Shown: in pieces, positions 7,134 to 15,574 of the stretch
How the letters are laid out: each line of letters starts with the position of its first letter
Numbering within the stretch: the first letter of the stretch is position 1
Assembly (NCBI GenBank): GCA_002423435.1
Contig: DIWE01000036.1
Location: 85,576 to 139,681, forward strand
Reading direction: 5' to 3'
DNA from: Clostridiales bacterium UBA6114
Lineage (GTDB): Bacteria > Bacillota > Clostridia > Oscillospirales > Butyricicoccaceae
DNA length: 54,106 nucleotides
Position numbers and translations under genes: made by a program
Notes under the pieces: generated by a model
What the model was told of the DNA's origin: nothing
What the model saw: only the letters and a program-made list of their open reading frames with translations
Database searches by the model: none

Positions 7134-8129
7134 TTACGTTTTCAGTATTGTAAACTGAACTGCGAGCGAGGCCAGGGACAAAGCGACCCAGCATACGGCT
7201 CCCAGCAGAATCGGCTTACCGCCGCTCTTTACAAGCTTAACAAGATTTGTATTGAGACCTATTGATGCCATAGCCATAACAATAATAAATTTTCCGGCCT
7301 GAGCGAGAAAACTGCCGATGCCTTGCGGCATAGGCGCAAAGGTATTGATAACGGAAGCCGCCACGAATCCAAGCACAAACCAGGGAAATATTTTTGCAAT
7401 GTTGTAACTATTCCCGGATTTGCCGCCGGATGTTTTTCTTGATGTATATAACGCAAGCAGCAATGTAACCGGGACGATCATCAATGTTCTTGTCAGTTTC
7501 ACAATAACAGCGAGATTTCCCGACGCGTTGCTGAATGTATATCCCGCCGCGACTACCGAAGACGTATCATTTACGGCGGTTCCGACCCACAAACCAAAGC
7601 TGTGGTCGCTCATACCCATCACATGCCCGAGAAAAGGAAACAAAAACGCCGCGATAACGTTGAACAGAAAGATCGTTGAAATGGAATGGGCCACTTCCTC
7701 GTCGTCGGCATGAATAACCGGCGCCGTCGCCGCAATGGCCGAACCGCCGCAGATCGAAGTGCCGACCCCGATAAGAGTTGCGGTTTTGCCTTCTACATTA
7801 AGAAATTTTCCTGCGATATAGGCAGTTGAAAAGGCCACGGTTAATGTAAAGCACATCAATATAAGAGTCTGGCTGCCAACGCGAAACACATTGAAAAGGT
7901 TCATGTCAAAACCGAGAAGTATAATTGAATACTGCAATAATTTTTTTGAGGTATATTTTACCCCATCGTCAAACATGGCGGGGCGTTTCCAGAAAGCCAG
8001 GATCATCCCGAACAGTATGCCCAGTATCGGGCTTCCAATGATGGGAAAAGCTTTTCCAAGCAGCCATGCAGGCACTGCGATAATCGCTGCCAGCGATATA
8101 CCGGGCAGCTTGCCAATGATTTTATTCAA
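7134..8129 (-). CDS. YeiH-family putative sulfate exporter
   Basis: 331 residues, highly hydrophobic with about ten membrane helices, of the YeiH/YadS (UPF0324) family. Family marks are the SPILGILFGMILAF segment, LQYSIILLGFDMNL, GVGTSICGGSAIAA and GTAVNDTSSVVAAGY. Members are proposed to export sulfate or other small sulfur oxyanions, sometimes linked to taurine or cysteate breakdown; the substrate here is not established. The gene is divergent from a LysR-type regulator 105 bp away, the usual arrangement for a regulator and its target. Confidence 0.88.
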   Translation of the reverse strand: MNKIIGKLPGISLAAIIAVPAWLLGKAFPIIGSPILGILFGMILAFWKRPAMFDDGVKYTSKKLLQYSIILLGFDMNLFNVFRVGSQTLILMCFTLTVAFSTAYIAGKFLNVEGKTATLIGVGTSICGGSAIAATAPVIHADDEEVAHSISTIFLFNVIAAFLFPFLGHVMGMSDHSFGLWVGTAVNDTSSVVAAGYTFSNASGNLAVIVKLTRTLMIVPVTLLLALYTSRKTSGGKSGNSYNIAKIFPWFVLGFVAASVINTFAPMPQGIGSFLAQAGKFIIVMAMASIGLNTNLVKLVKSGGKPILLGAVCWVALSLASLAVQFTILKT

Positions 8130-8161
8130 TCGAATTCCCCCTTTATGCCATAGGATACTAC

Positions 8162-8218
8162 TTGACGTTAAATAAGTAAAATATTATTATATAATTATGA
8201 TAATAAGCAAATACTTAT
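8162..8218 (+). promoter_or_regulatory. LysR promoter and putative LysR operator
   Basis: TTGACG (8162-8167) and TATTAT (8185-8190) with a 17-bp spacer give a promoter for the lysR gene. Downstream of it lies the inverted repeat ATAAG-N6-CTTAT (8203-8218), of the T-N11-A class bound by LysR proteins. Its position would permit autorepression and control of the divergent transporter gene. Confidence 0.6.
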
Positions 8219-8234
8219 CGAAGAGGCTGATATT

Positions 8235-9110
8235 ATGACACTCCGTCATTTCAAGATATTTGTGGCCGTCTGTGATGCCATGAATATGACTGCGGCGGCA
8301 GAGTCTCTTTTTATGTCACAGTCTGCCGTCAGCCAGGCAATCGCCGAGCTCGAAAAATATTACGATGTCCGGCTGTTTGAGCGACTCTCCCGCAAGCTTT
8401 TTCTGACACAGGCCGGGGGAAAACTGCTTAGTTACTCGCGGCATATGATCCGAATGAACACGGATATTGAAAAAGATATGAAAGCCATGCAGCTCAATAG
8501 TCCGATCCGGCTCGGTGCAAGTGTTACGATTGGCGCCAATGTGTTGCCGGCGCTGGTTGCGGCGTTTAAAAGAAAAAATCCGGAAACTGGTGTCGAGGTT
8601 TTTGAAGATAATACCGAACAGGTAGAAAAACGGTTACTAAGCGATAAAACCGACATTGGCCTGGTAGAGGGTGAGACCAACTCTCCGGATGTATTGTGTA
8701 TGCCGTTTATGCACGATGAATTGGTACTGATTTGCGGCAATAAGCATCGCTTCGTAAACTTAACGGTAATTCAGCCGCAAGAGCTTGAAAAGGAAGACTT
8801 CATTATTCGCGAAAAAGGCAGCGGCACCAGGAAAATGTTTGAAGAGGTAATGAAAGAGCACCAGCTTTCATGGAAGGCCGCATGGACATGTAATAATGCG
8901 GATACCATTAAAGCCGCCGTGATAGAAGGGCTGGGTGTGTCCGTAATATCCAAAATGGCGGTCGCCAAAGAAATAAATTCAGGGGAACTCTATATGAAAA
9001 GAATTGAAGGAGTAAGGTTTGACCGAAAGTTTAAGATTATTTATCATAAAAATAAATATCTTACAGTACCAATGAGAAATCTGATTGCTTTATCTAAGAT
9101 GATTTTCTGA
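8235..9110 (+). CDS. LysR-family transcriptional regulator
   Basis: 291 residues: an N-terminal winged helix-turn-helix (about 1-60, MTAAAESLFMSQSAVSQAIAEL shortened pattern typical of LysR) and a periplasmic-binding-like effector domain (about 90-290). It is the selenium/sulfur-type CysB-like group in general layout (GASVTIGANVLPALVAAFKR). It is transcribed away from the YeiH-type transporter and likely activates it in response to a small ligand. No AGGAGG is visible; GAGGCTG nine bases upstream of the ATG is the best ribosome binding site. Confidence 0.9.
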   Translation: MTLRHFKIFVAVCDAMNMTAAAESLFMSQSAVSQAIAELEKYYDVRLFERLSRKLFLTQAGGKLLSYSRHMIRMNTDIEKDMKAMQLNSPIRLGASVTIGANVLPALVAAFKRKNPETGVEVFEDNTEQVEKRLLSDKTDIGLVEGETNSPDVLCMPFMHDELVLICGNKHRFVNLTVIQPQELEKEDFIIREKGSGTRKMFEEVMKEHQLSWKAAWTCNNADTIKAAVIEGLGVSVISKMAVAKEINSGELYMKRIEGVRFDRKFKIIYHKNKYLTVPMRNLIALSKMIF

Positions 9111-9120
9111 AAATCAGGGT

Positions 9121-9490
9121 AAGGCGGCAGTGATATTCCTGTTTCCCCGGAGTGATATTATATTCGCCTTCAAAACTGGGCGGAGCCCAATATCACTGTT
9201 TTACAATATCGCTGGCGCAGCCAATATATCTCGCCGAAGGCGAATATAGTTGGAAAAATGATGCGAATAAAATTTCTTGCCGCGAGCGTAAGCGAGCCGC
9301 GCAAAGTAGCGTGTCAAATTCGTAGTGCAATGAAAAATTTCCGCAAGCGGAATTCACTTCCACAGAAGATGTCAAATCAAAACGGATAGAGCCGCCTTTG
9401 GCGGCGGAACTCAAATAAGAGGGGGCAAAAAGCCTTTCGGGGCGGAAGTGCATTTACTCATGATCCGATCGATAAATTGGAATTCGTCGG
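9121..9490. repeat. Non-coding stretch packed with short inverted repeats (possible interspersed repeat)
   Basis: About 370 bp with no supported gene but many small palindromes: CAGTGATATT/AATATCACTG (9128 to 9199), TTCGCCGAAGGCGAA near 9230, GCGAGCGTAAGCGAGC near 9285, TTCCGCAAGCGGAA near 9340 and GCCGCCTTTGGCGGC near 9393. One minus-strand open frame (9193-9453) has a composition typical of repeat-derived translation rather than a protein. I take this to be a structured interspersed repeat or a decayed mobile element; its ends cannot be defined from one copy. Confidence 0.5.
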
Positions 9491-9500
9491 TCTTGTACTG

Positions 9501-9851
9501 TTAAATGATTACTTCACCTAAAATTTTATCATGCGGAACAATCAGGCACTTTTCTATCGCTTTCCAATGAGTTTCATACAACTGTTTTTGAGCTTTACCA
9601 TAATTTTTATCTGTATCGAATTCCCAGTAAAGTGCATAGCGAACACATTTTAAAATACGAGTAAGTTTGTCGGGTTGAAGTCCATCCTTAATAGTTTTCA
9701 TATCCTTTATATAGTGTGTACGCTGTATAAGCCGAAGAGATTGACAACCGTCTATTGCTTTCATCATTTCACCAGCGTCTTTCATAATAGTTTCAAACTC
9801 ATTCGTCCTATCTGGCTTTACCTGATAAATACTAATTTCCGAAAATGACAT
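9501..9851 (-). CDS. Small antibiotic-biosynthesis-monooxygenase-like (ABM fold) protein
   Basis: 116 residues starting at ATG 9851 behind AGAGGAGGT. The pattern MSFSEISIYQVKPDRTNEFETIMKDAGE (shortened) and a C-terminal half with a YWEFDTDKNYGKA strand-helix fit the dimeric alpha-beta barrel group that contains ABM and EthD-like proteins, but no catalytic residue can be pointed out. It could also be a plain conserved hypothetical. It stands alone, downstream of a tRNA terminator. The codon use is more AT-rich than that of its neighbours, so it may be a later arrival. Confidence 0.65.
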   Translation of the reverse strand: MSFSEISIYQVKPDRTNEFETIMKDAGEMMKAIDGCQSLRLIQRTHYIKDMKTIKDGLQPDKLTRILKCVRYALYWEFDTDKNYGKAQKQLYETHWKAIEKCLIVPHDKILGEVII

Positions 9852-9930
9852 CCTTCTACCTCCTCTAAATTCCTGTTTGTCTGAGCGATGTAATAAACTC
9901 TGAATCCATAATACCACGCTTTACTATATA

Positions 9931-9972
9931 AAAAAAAGACATAGCTTCCCTTGGCGGAAAGCTATGCCTTTT
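9931..9972 (-). terminator. Terminator of the tRNA-Arg unit
   Basis: On the minus strand AAAAGGCATAGCTT pairs with AAGCTATGTCTTTT (one mismatch), followed by further T residues. Confidence 0.8.
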
Positions 9973-9973
9973 C

Positions 9974-10049
9974 TGGCGCGCCCGACAGGAGTCGAACCTG
10001 CAACCAACGGCGTCGGAGGCCGCTACTCTATCCATTGAGCCACGGGCGC
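9974..10049 (-). tRNA. tRNA-Arg (anticodon CCG)
   Basis: A 76-nt cloverleaf on the minus strand. Acceptor stem GCGCCCG pairs with CGGGCGC; the D arm contains GGCTCAATGGATAGAGT; the anticodon stem-loop is GCGGC-CTCCGAC-GCCGT, giving anticodon CCG, which reads the arginine codon CGG; the T arm contains GGTTCGACTCC. The 3' CCA is encoded in the DNA. Confidence 0.97.
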
Positions 10050-10062
10050 ACGAAACAAAGTT

Positions 10063-10091
10063 ATTATAGCAGAGAAAAGGGAATGTGTAAA
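10063..10091 (-). promoter_or_regulatory. Sigma-A promoter of tRNA-Arg
   Basis: On the minus strand TTTACA (10091-10086) and consensus TATAAT (10068-10063) have a 17-bp spacer and end 13 bp before the mature 5' end of the tRNA. Confidence 0.85.
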
Positions 10092-10281
10092 GCAGGGAAA
10101 AAGATAAAATATTTTTTGATTTCCAGCGAAATATGATATAATAACCGCAAAGCGTTATTATATTGATTTTGTGTCCCTTCGGCTCGCCGCCTGCGCGGCA
10201 ACCGCCGAAGATGGCCGATATACCATAAAACGGTGTTACATAGGATTTATTATATTTTTTTACACATAAAGGGGGATGGCT

Positions 10282-11064
10282 ATGGGCGACGAAACGAAAA
10301 AAGTGTTTAAAACACGGGCGTTCGGCGGTTTTGATAAAAATGACGTTTTAAATTACATTGAAGCGGCGGCCCGGAAATCCAAGGAGGACGTCGACGGACT
10401 CAAAAAGGAAATCGAGGAAAAGGGAAAAGAAAAGGAGGAGCTTGCCGCTCAAAACGCGCGGCTCCAGGAGCAGGCGGCCTCGTTTGAGCAGGACATTGCT
10501 CAAAAGGAGGAGAGCATCGCAAGCCTTAAGGAAGAACTCCAAAAAGCGAACGATACGATTTCTGAGCTTCGCAGGGAAATCGCGCAGTACGATAAAATGA
10601 AGGCGGATATCGCCGGGATCGAGCTCGCCGCCCGCAGGCGCGCGAAAGAGATCGAGCGGGAGTCGTTAAAAACGCTCGAAAAGATGAGACTGGAGGCCGA
10701 CGAGCTCCTGAAGACGGCGAAAGCACGGGTTTCGGGATTCGTCGAGAGCCTCGGGGATCAGGTGAGTCAGGCCGAAACCACCCTTGAGTCCGCCAAAAAC
10801 GGGTATAAATCGCTTCTCGCCGGACTTGCGGGGCTGAAAGAAAAGCTGTACGGCCTTGAGCCGGAAGAAGAACAGGATTTGAAAACGCAGTCGGATATGG
10901 AACCCGAGGCGCCGCTGCCGGAAAGCGCCGACGAAGCCCCCGGAGAGACGCCGGACGAAGAAAAAAATACCGATGAGCTGTTTCGCTCATACATAGAAGA
11001 GGTTTCCGGCGGGGCAAAGCATCTGTCGCTCAAAGAGCTGATGGACCGCTTAAGAAGCAAATAA
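10282..11064 (+). CDS. DivIVA-like coiled-coil protein
   Basis: 260 residues. The N-terminus (KVFKTRAFGGFDKNDVLNYI) resembles the membrane-binding start of DivIVA/GpsB proteins, and residues 30-150 form a long charged coiled coil. The C-terminal third is acidic and proline-rich (EPEAPLPESADEAPGETPDEE), then a short helical end. DivIVA-type proteins bind curved membrane and recruit division, wall or sporulation proteins. ATG 10282 is chosen because GGGGG lies eight bases upstream; the ATG at 10276 abuts it. It is followed after 8 bp by the HAD gene, so the two form an operon. A TATAAT box at 10137 and a leader hairpin (CTTCGGC/GCCGAAG, about 10177-10209) lie upstream. Confidence 0.8.
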   Translation: MGDETKKVFKTRAFGGFDKNDVLNYIEAAARKSKEDVDGLKKEIEEKGKEKEELAAQNARLQEQAASFEQDIAQKEESIASLKEELQKANDTISELRREIAQYDKMKADIAGIELAARRRAKEIERESLKTLEKMRLEADELLKTAKARVSGFVESLGDQVSQAETTLESAKNGYKSLLAGLAGLKEKLYGLEPEEEQDLKTQSDMEPEAPLPESADEAPGETPDEEKNTDELFRSYIEEVSGGAKHLSLKELMDRLRSK

Positions 11065-11072
11065 TACGCGGG

Positions 11073-11759
11073 ATGAAAACGTTTCGCGTGATTCTGATGG
11101 ACCTCGACGGCACGCTTTTTGACTTTGAGGCATCCGAGCATGAGAGCTTTTTTAAGGCGTTTTCGGATAACGGCATACCTGTCGGAGAGCACGCCTATCG
11201 CCGTTATCATTTGATCAACCAGCAGCTTTGGGGGATGCTCGAACGCGGCGAGATCGGGCTGCCCTCGCTGAAGGTGGAGCGCTTTAGGCGTACGATGGAC
11301 GAGATGAAGCTAAAAGGCGATCCTGCCGCGATAAATCGCTCGTATGTGAAGCATCTTTCAAACAGCGCGGTTTTATTTGACGGGGCGGCGGAGTTTTGCC
11401 AAAGACTTTCGCAGAAGTACCTCATCTGCATGGTGACAAACGGACTTAAGGAAAACCAGTATCGGAGGCTTTCGCTGTCCGGGCTCGAGCGGTACACGCA
11501 TGCGATGGTCACGTCCGAGGAGGCCGGAGCGCCGAAACCCGAAGCCCGGATTTTTCAAGAGGCACTTTTTAGGTGCCGAAATCCGAAAAAGGAAGAGTGC
11601 GTTCTGATCGGCGATTCGCTCGCGGCCGATGTGTGCGGAGCCCTGGCATTTGGCATCGGTGCAATCTGGTATAATCCGAAAGAAATCCCGCCCCCACAGG
11701 AAAAACCGCTGCTCACGGCCCGCACCTACGAAGAGATTCTCGAATTCTTAAACGCATAG
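11073..11759 (+). CDS. HAD-superfamily phosphatase, YjjG type
   Basis: 228 residues of the YjjG (noncanonical nucleotidase-like) subgroup of HAD hydrolases. Motif I is MDLDGTL with nucleophile Asp10 and acid/base Asp12; motif II is TNG near residue 117; the motif III lysine is in PKPEARIF; motif IV is GDSLAADV. A helical cap lies at about 16-90. Members dephosphorylate pyrimidine nucleotides and other small phosphates. It overlaps nothing and starts 8 bp after the DivIVA-like gene. Its TAG stop codon is also the first three bases of a MITE-like element, so the insertion event abuts or replaced the native stop. Confidence 0.88.
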   Translation: MKTFRVILMDLDGTLFDFEASEHESFFKAFSDNGIPVGEHAYRRYHLINQQLWGMLERGEIGLPSLKVERFRRTMDEMKLKGDPAAINRSYVKHLSNSAVLFDGAAEFCQRLSQKYLICMVTNGLKENQYRRLSLSGLERYTHAMVTSEEAGAPKPEARIFQEALFRCRNPKKEECVLIGDSLAADVCGALAFGIGAIWYNPKEIPPPQEKPLLTARTYEEILEFLNA

Positions 11760-11977
11760 CCGGAGCATGATAATCCGAACCCGTTTCCGAGGCTGCGGGC
11801 CGCCGCCTTGCCCCAAGACGGCCCACAGCCTCGGAAATCTTCGACCTTGCGGGAGCGGATTTTTGTGTCCGGCAAGGCAGCGGACGCAGATGGGCTGTCG
11901 CCCATCAAGGACAATAACGAAGCCGGGCGCAAATAAGATGCCCCGCAAGGCGGGTTCCGATTATCATGCTCCGGCTA
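11757..11977 (+). mobile_element. MITE-like element, family A, copy 1 (221 bp)
   Basis: A non-coding element bounded by 27-bp terminal inverted repeats (11757-11783 and 11951-11977, outer part TAGCCGGAGCATGATAATC, one mismatch). Both ends carry TA, as expected for TA-targeting IS630/mariner-type transposition. The interior is GC-rich and foldable. A second full copy in the opposite orientation lies at 42128-42288 and shares an interior block containing AAGGACAATAACGAAGCC; copy 1 is about 60 bp longer. No transposase is encoded here, so movement would need one in trans. Confidence 0.85.
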
Positions 11978-12003
11978 ACAGATTACAACGGGAGGGACTG
12001 CAA

Positions 12004-12576
12004 TTGGCAAAGCTTCATGTTGGAGATAAAATGCCGGACTTTACGTTCAACACCGCGTATGAGAGCGGTAAAACGGTTCATGAGGTTATCGGCACAAAAG
12101 GCAAAACGATCTTTTGGGTGCTTCGCTATATCGGATGCACAACCTGCCGCTATGACGTGCACATGATGGCTTCGCGCTATCAAGATTTCCTTGACCTTGA
12201 CGCGCAGATTTATGTCGTGATGCAAAGCGAGCAGGAAACTGCGAGGGAAGACCTGAAGGAAATGCCGCTGCCGTTTGATATCATCTGCGACAGCAAAATG
12301 GAGATCTACAGCGCGCTTGAAATTCTGCCCGCCTTAAGCCGTGAGGACAGAATGCCGAAAGATCCGGAAGGCATTCGGAAGCTTGAGGAGAAAAAGCAGA
12401 GGATCAAAGAGCTCGGCCTTGTCCACGGGAAATACGAGGGAAACGAGCAGCAGCTTCCGGCTCTGTTTATCGTTGAGCGCGACGGGACGGTAAGCTATGC
12501 CCACTATGCTAAAAACAGCATCGACATGCCGTCGGTGGATGAAATGCTTAAGATCCTGAAGGATATGGGAAAATAA
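12004..12576 (+). CDS. Thioredoxin-fold redox protein, AhpC/TSA peroxiredoxin-like
   Basis: 190 residues of the redoxin (AhpC/TSA) superfamily. HVGDKMPDFTFNT is a typical start and the active-site region YIGCTTCRYD gives Cys45 and Cys48 in a CxxC arrangement rather than the single peroxidatic cysteine of classical 2-Cys peroxiredoxins. It may be a peroxidase or a thiol oxidoreductase. TTG 12004 is preferred, behind GGGAGGG at 11990; a longer reading from 11767 would translate through the MITE. The gene begins 26 bp after the element, which therefore forms its upstream region. Confidence 0.8.
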   Translation: MAKLHVGDKMPDFTFNTAYESGKTVHEVIGTKGKTIFWVLRYIGCTTCRYDVHMMASRYQDFLDLDAQIYVVMQSEQETAREDLKEMPLPFDIICDSKMEIYSALEILPALSREDRMPKDPEGIRKLEEKKQRIKELGLVHGKYEGNEQQLPALFIVERDGTVSYAHYAKNSIDMPSVDEMLKILKDMGK

Positions 12577-12600
12577 TATACTGTCCGGCAACAAGAAACG

Positions 12601-12643
12601 ATGCGCCGCGGAATAATAATTCCGCGGCGCATTTTGCTTTTTT
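12601..12643 (+). terminator. Terminator after the redoxin gene
   Basis: Perfect arms ATGCGCCGCGGAAT / ATTCCGCGGCGCAT with a 4-nt loop and a T-rich tail. Confidence 0.9.
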
Positions 12644-12705
12644 ATGCATAGGATTTTCCTGATTACAAAAGCTACTAACTGAATTTTCAAAAAGAGGGTT
12701 TTCTC

Positions 12706-14442
12706 ATGACGGAACGCATTTATTTTCAGGATAACCGCGACGGAAGCTGCGACATATTAATTGTCGTCGACCGGCTTGACGCGGAGTTCGGAAGAGACCT
12801 TTTCAGCGGAGAGCTGTTTAGAAAAATCTTAAAAACAGTCGGCGACGGGAAAAAAGTCGTCGCCGTCCGGACCGTCAAGCTGATCGTTTCGGGCGGGCTC
12901 ACGCTTGCAATCCCGTTTTCCCAGTTTGCGTCACAGGCCGCGTCGGACAACTCGAAATACGCGATGTCCTACATTTATTTCGGGACGGCGGCCGAGCAGA
13001 TCCAATACGTGAACCTGTCGGCAAAAACCTTAAACACCGTGTCGCCGGCCTATTTTGAGCTAAACTCGGACGGTTCATTGAAAACCAACAATATAAGCGA
13101 GAGCTTTGTAAGCTCCATGAAAAATCAGGGGATCAAGGTCGTTCCGTTTTTGAGCAACGGCTGGAACAGGCAGACCGGCATAAACGCCCTGAACAATATG
13201 GACCAGCTGACCGACAGCATTGTACAGGCGGTCACGTCGAACGGGCTTGACGGGGTCAATATCGACATCGAGAACCTGACCGAGGCCCAGCGAGACCAGC
13301 ATACCCTTTTTGTGAAGATGCTGCGCGAAAAAATGCCGCTCGACAAAGAGGTGTCGATCGCGGTCGCGGCAAACCCGTGGGCGGGGACGACGGGGTGGCA
13401 GGGCTCCTATGATTACGCGGCGCTTTCCCAGTACGTCGATTACATGCTTGTCATGGCGTACGACGAGCATTACAGCGGGGGAGACCAGGGCGCCGTGGCG
13501 TCCATCGGCTTTGTCGAGAATTCGATCAAGTACGCGTTAAACCATGTTCCGAAGGAACAAATCGTGATCGGTATTCCGTTTTACGGCCGCCTCTGGAGCA
13601 CGGACGGAACGATCAAGGGGGAAGGAATCTCGTTAAAACGAATCTCGGAGTTAAGTCAGAAATACCGCTCCAAGGTTTTTTACGACGAAGCCTCGGGCAC
13701 GCCGGTCCTCCATATCACGGTCGACGAGCCGTTTACCTTAAACGGAAAGACGATCAAAAATGGAAACTACGCGATCTGGTACGAAAACGCCGATTCGATC
13801 AAGCAGAAGCTGAATCTGGTCGGCAAATACGGCTTAAAGGGCGCCGGAAACTGGAGCGCCGGCCAGGAAACGGCGGATGTCTGGGATTATTATGAGCTGT
13901 GGCTGAACGGACACTTTTTTTCCGACATTTCGGCAAGCTTTGCAAAGGACGACATCATCAGGCTGACGTCCGACGGCATCATCAGGGGCGTGTCGAATAC
14001 GCTTTTCGGGCCGGAGGCGAAGCTTACGAGGGCGCAGGCGGCGGTCATCCTTGCGCGCACGCTGGGGCTCAGTACCGAAACGGGGGGAGCGGGCTTTTCC
14101 GATACCGCCGGTTACTGGGCGGAAAAGGAGATCGCCGCCGCAAGGGCGGCCGGCCTGCTGACGGGCTATGCAGACGGCACATTCCGGCCGGAGGCGGCGA
14201 TCAGCCGCGACGAGATGGCGGCCATTATCGCGCGGATGCTGGGGAGCACCTACAGTCCGGGGGAGGGAACACCCTTCTCGGATGTCGGAGAAGGCTACTG
14301 GGCATACGACGAAATCATGTCGCTTGCAAAGCTCGGCATTTTGCGCGGGTACAGCGACAACACCTACCGACCGCAGAACAATCTGACAAGGGAGGAAGCG
14401 GCCGCGATCATCGAGCGGGCGAGAGAGGCGTCCGATTCGTAG
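12706..14442 (+). CDS. S-layer-anchored glycoside hydrolase family 18 protein
   Basis: 578 residues. The GH18 domain (about 84-385) has the catalytic motif LDGVNIDIE (Asp182, Asp187, catalytic Glu189) and the downstream YDYAALSQYVDYMLVMAYDEH strand shortened in related YaaH/SleL enzymes, which cleave chitin or cortex peptidoglycan. Three SLH repeats follow (about 404-463, 464-523, 524-578), which bind secondary wall polymers. The start is unusual: about 56 charged residues precede a single hydrophobic segment (VKLIVSGGLTLAIPFSQF, 57-74) that may be a long-N-region signal peptide or an anchor. AGAGGG lies upstream of the ATG. Monocistronic. Confidence 0.87.
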   Translation: MTERIYFQDNRDGSCDILIVVDRLDAEFGRDLFSGELFRKILKTVGDGKKVVAVRTVKLIVSGGLTLAIPFSQFASQAASDNSKYAMSYIYFGTAAEQIQYVNLSAKTLNTVSPAYFELNSDGSLKTNNISESFVSSMKNQGIKVVPFLSNGWNRQTGINALNNMDQLTDSIVQAVTSNGLDGVNIDIENLTEAQRDQHTLFVKMLREKMPLDKEVSIAVAANPWAGTTGWQGSYDYAALSQYVDYMLVMAYDEHYSGGDQGAVASIGFVENSIKYALNHVPKEQIVIGIPFYGRLWSTDGTIKGEGISLKRISELSQKYRSKVFYDEASGTPVLHITVDEPFTLNGKTIKNGNYAIWYENADSIKQKLNLVGKYGLKGAGNWSAGQETADVWDYYELWLNGHFFSDISASFAKDDIIRLTSDGIIRGVSNTLFGPEAKLTRAQAAVILARTLGLSTETGGAGFSDTAGYWAEKEIAAARAAGLLTGYADGTFRPEAAISRDEMAAIIARMLGSTYSPGEGTPFSDVGEGYWAYDEIMSLAKLGILRGYSDNTYRPQNNLTREEAAAIIERAREASDS

Positions 14443-14675
14443 CCGGACGGGCAAAAAGCGGGCGCTCCGGTTTTCGCAGCGCCCGGAGCCTATTATTCTT
14501 TTTACAAATTATTCATTTTTTAATCATATGGAGGACATATTTAAACAGTAAGCTTATGCCATGGAAAAACGGTTGAGACAAAAGCGTATAACAGCCTGAC
14601 GAGGCTTTATATAGATGATCCCCAAAGCGTCAAACGAACGCTTTGGGGATTTTTTTGCCGACAGCTGTAAACGGG
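14443..14675. other. Convergent intergenic region
   Basis: Contains a GC-rich hairpin (GGGCGCT/AGCGCCC, about 14460-14485) just after the GH18 gene and a strong terminator at 14618-14656. The segment between shows an isolated GGAGG near 14530 but no open frame longer than a few codons. Confidence 0.6.
14618..14656 (+). terminator. Rho-independent terminator
   Basis: Perfect arms ATCCCCAAAGCG / CGCTTTGGGGAT followed by TTTTTT. It faces the convergent aldolase gene and probably ends read-through from the GH18 gene or an unrecognised small transcript. Confidence 0.85.
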
Positions 14676-15551
14676 CTATATGATTGACAAGACCTGCCTG
14701 AGTTCTTCCTTCTCCTGCGGGCCGAGGGGCTTTAACGGGGGTATGGGATCGCCGACCGCAAAGCCCTGAATTTCCAACGCGGCTTTGATACAGGGCGCCG
14801 GGCCGAATTTCTGAAACGATCCGTTGATATCCCACAGCTTTTTCTGATACTCCAGCGCCTCATCCCACTTTTTTTGAACCGCAAGCTCGTAAAGCCTGAT
14901 GCTCTGCGCCGGAATAATGCAGGCCGGCCCCGCCATCCAGCCGACTCCGCCCAGCATCATTACAAACAGGGGAATATGCGCGGAAGCGCTGAATATTTTG
15001 ATTTTGCCGCCCAGCCTGTTTGCGATCGAAAGTAGCTTTCCGGTGTTCCCGGAGGCGTCCTTGATATATTCCACATTGGGTATGTCCGCCAATTTTTCGA
15101 TGACGCCGAGGCTCAGCTCCGTCGCCTGAAAGCTTGGGTTCGTATACAGGACAACGGGGCAGTCGACCGATCGGGCGATTCCGGCGAAATAATCATAGAC
15201 CTGGCCGTCTTTAAGCGGAAAATAGGTTTCCAAAATTGCCAGAATGCCGCTTGCCCCGATGTGCTGAAATTCTGTCGCCTGCCTTGCGGCCTCGGCGACG
15301 GACGCGTGGCCGACCCCGGCGACAACGGGCACCCTGCCCTTTGCGGCGTCAATGACGACCTGAACGATTCTCTTTCGCTGCTCCCATGTCAGATAGGGGA
15401 ACTCCCCAGTGCTGCCCAGCGGGGTCAGACCGTGCACGCCTTTTTGGATCAAATGCTCCGTCAGGTCTCTCAAAACCGACTCTCTGACCGAACCGTCGGC
15501 GTTTACCGGCGAAACAAGGTACGGAAAAACTCCATGGAACTGACTCATCAT
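14676..15551 (-). CDS. Dihydrodipicolinate synthase (DapA/NAL) family aldolase
   Basis: 291 residues, a class I pyruvate-dependent aldolase barrel. Visible marks are GSTGEFPYLTWEQR (the GxxGE site), the tyrosine in VVLYTNPSF, and the Schiff-base lysine in VEYIKDASGNTGK. Family members condense or split pyruvate plus an aldehyde (lysine synthesis, N-acetylneuraminate, keto-sugar acids). As the last gene of a catabolic operon with a hydratase and citrate-lyase subunits it is more likely a degradative lyase than lysine biosynthesis. The start is one of two adjacent ATGs behind GGAAG. Confidence 0.85.
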   Translation of the reverse strand: MMSQFHGVFPYLVSPVNADGSVRESVLRDLTEHLIQKGVHGLTPLGSTGEFPYLTWEQRKRIVQVVIDAAKGRVPVVAGVGHASVAEAARQATEFQHIGASGILAILETYFPLKDGQVYDYFAGIARSVDCPVVLYTNPSFQATELSLGVIEKLADIPNVEYIKDASGNTGKLLSIANRLGGKIKIFSASAHIPLFVMMLGGVGWMAGPACIIPAQSIRLYELAVQKKWDEALEYQKKLWDINGSFQKFGPAPCIKAALEIQGFAVGDPIPPLKPLGPQEKEELRQVLSII

Positions 15552-15574
15552 CAGGCACTTCCTTTTGCCAATTT

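Noticed and set aside
9193..9453. 86-codon minus-strand frame in the palindrome-rich block
   Set aside because: It translates short palindromes, has no ribosome binding site and no protein-like pattern.
11767..12003. N-terminal extension of the redoxin gene through the MITE
   Set aside because: The extension is the translated element; the TTG at 12004 has a proper ribosome binding site and starts at the domain.
14437..14475. TAGCCGGA at the GH18 stop codon followed by GCTCCGG as a further family A end
   Set aside because: Only eight bases match the repeat and the rest of the sequence diverges; chance is a sufficient explanation.
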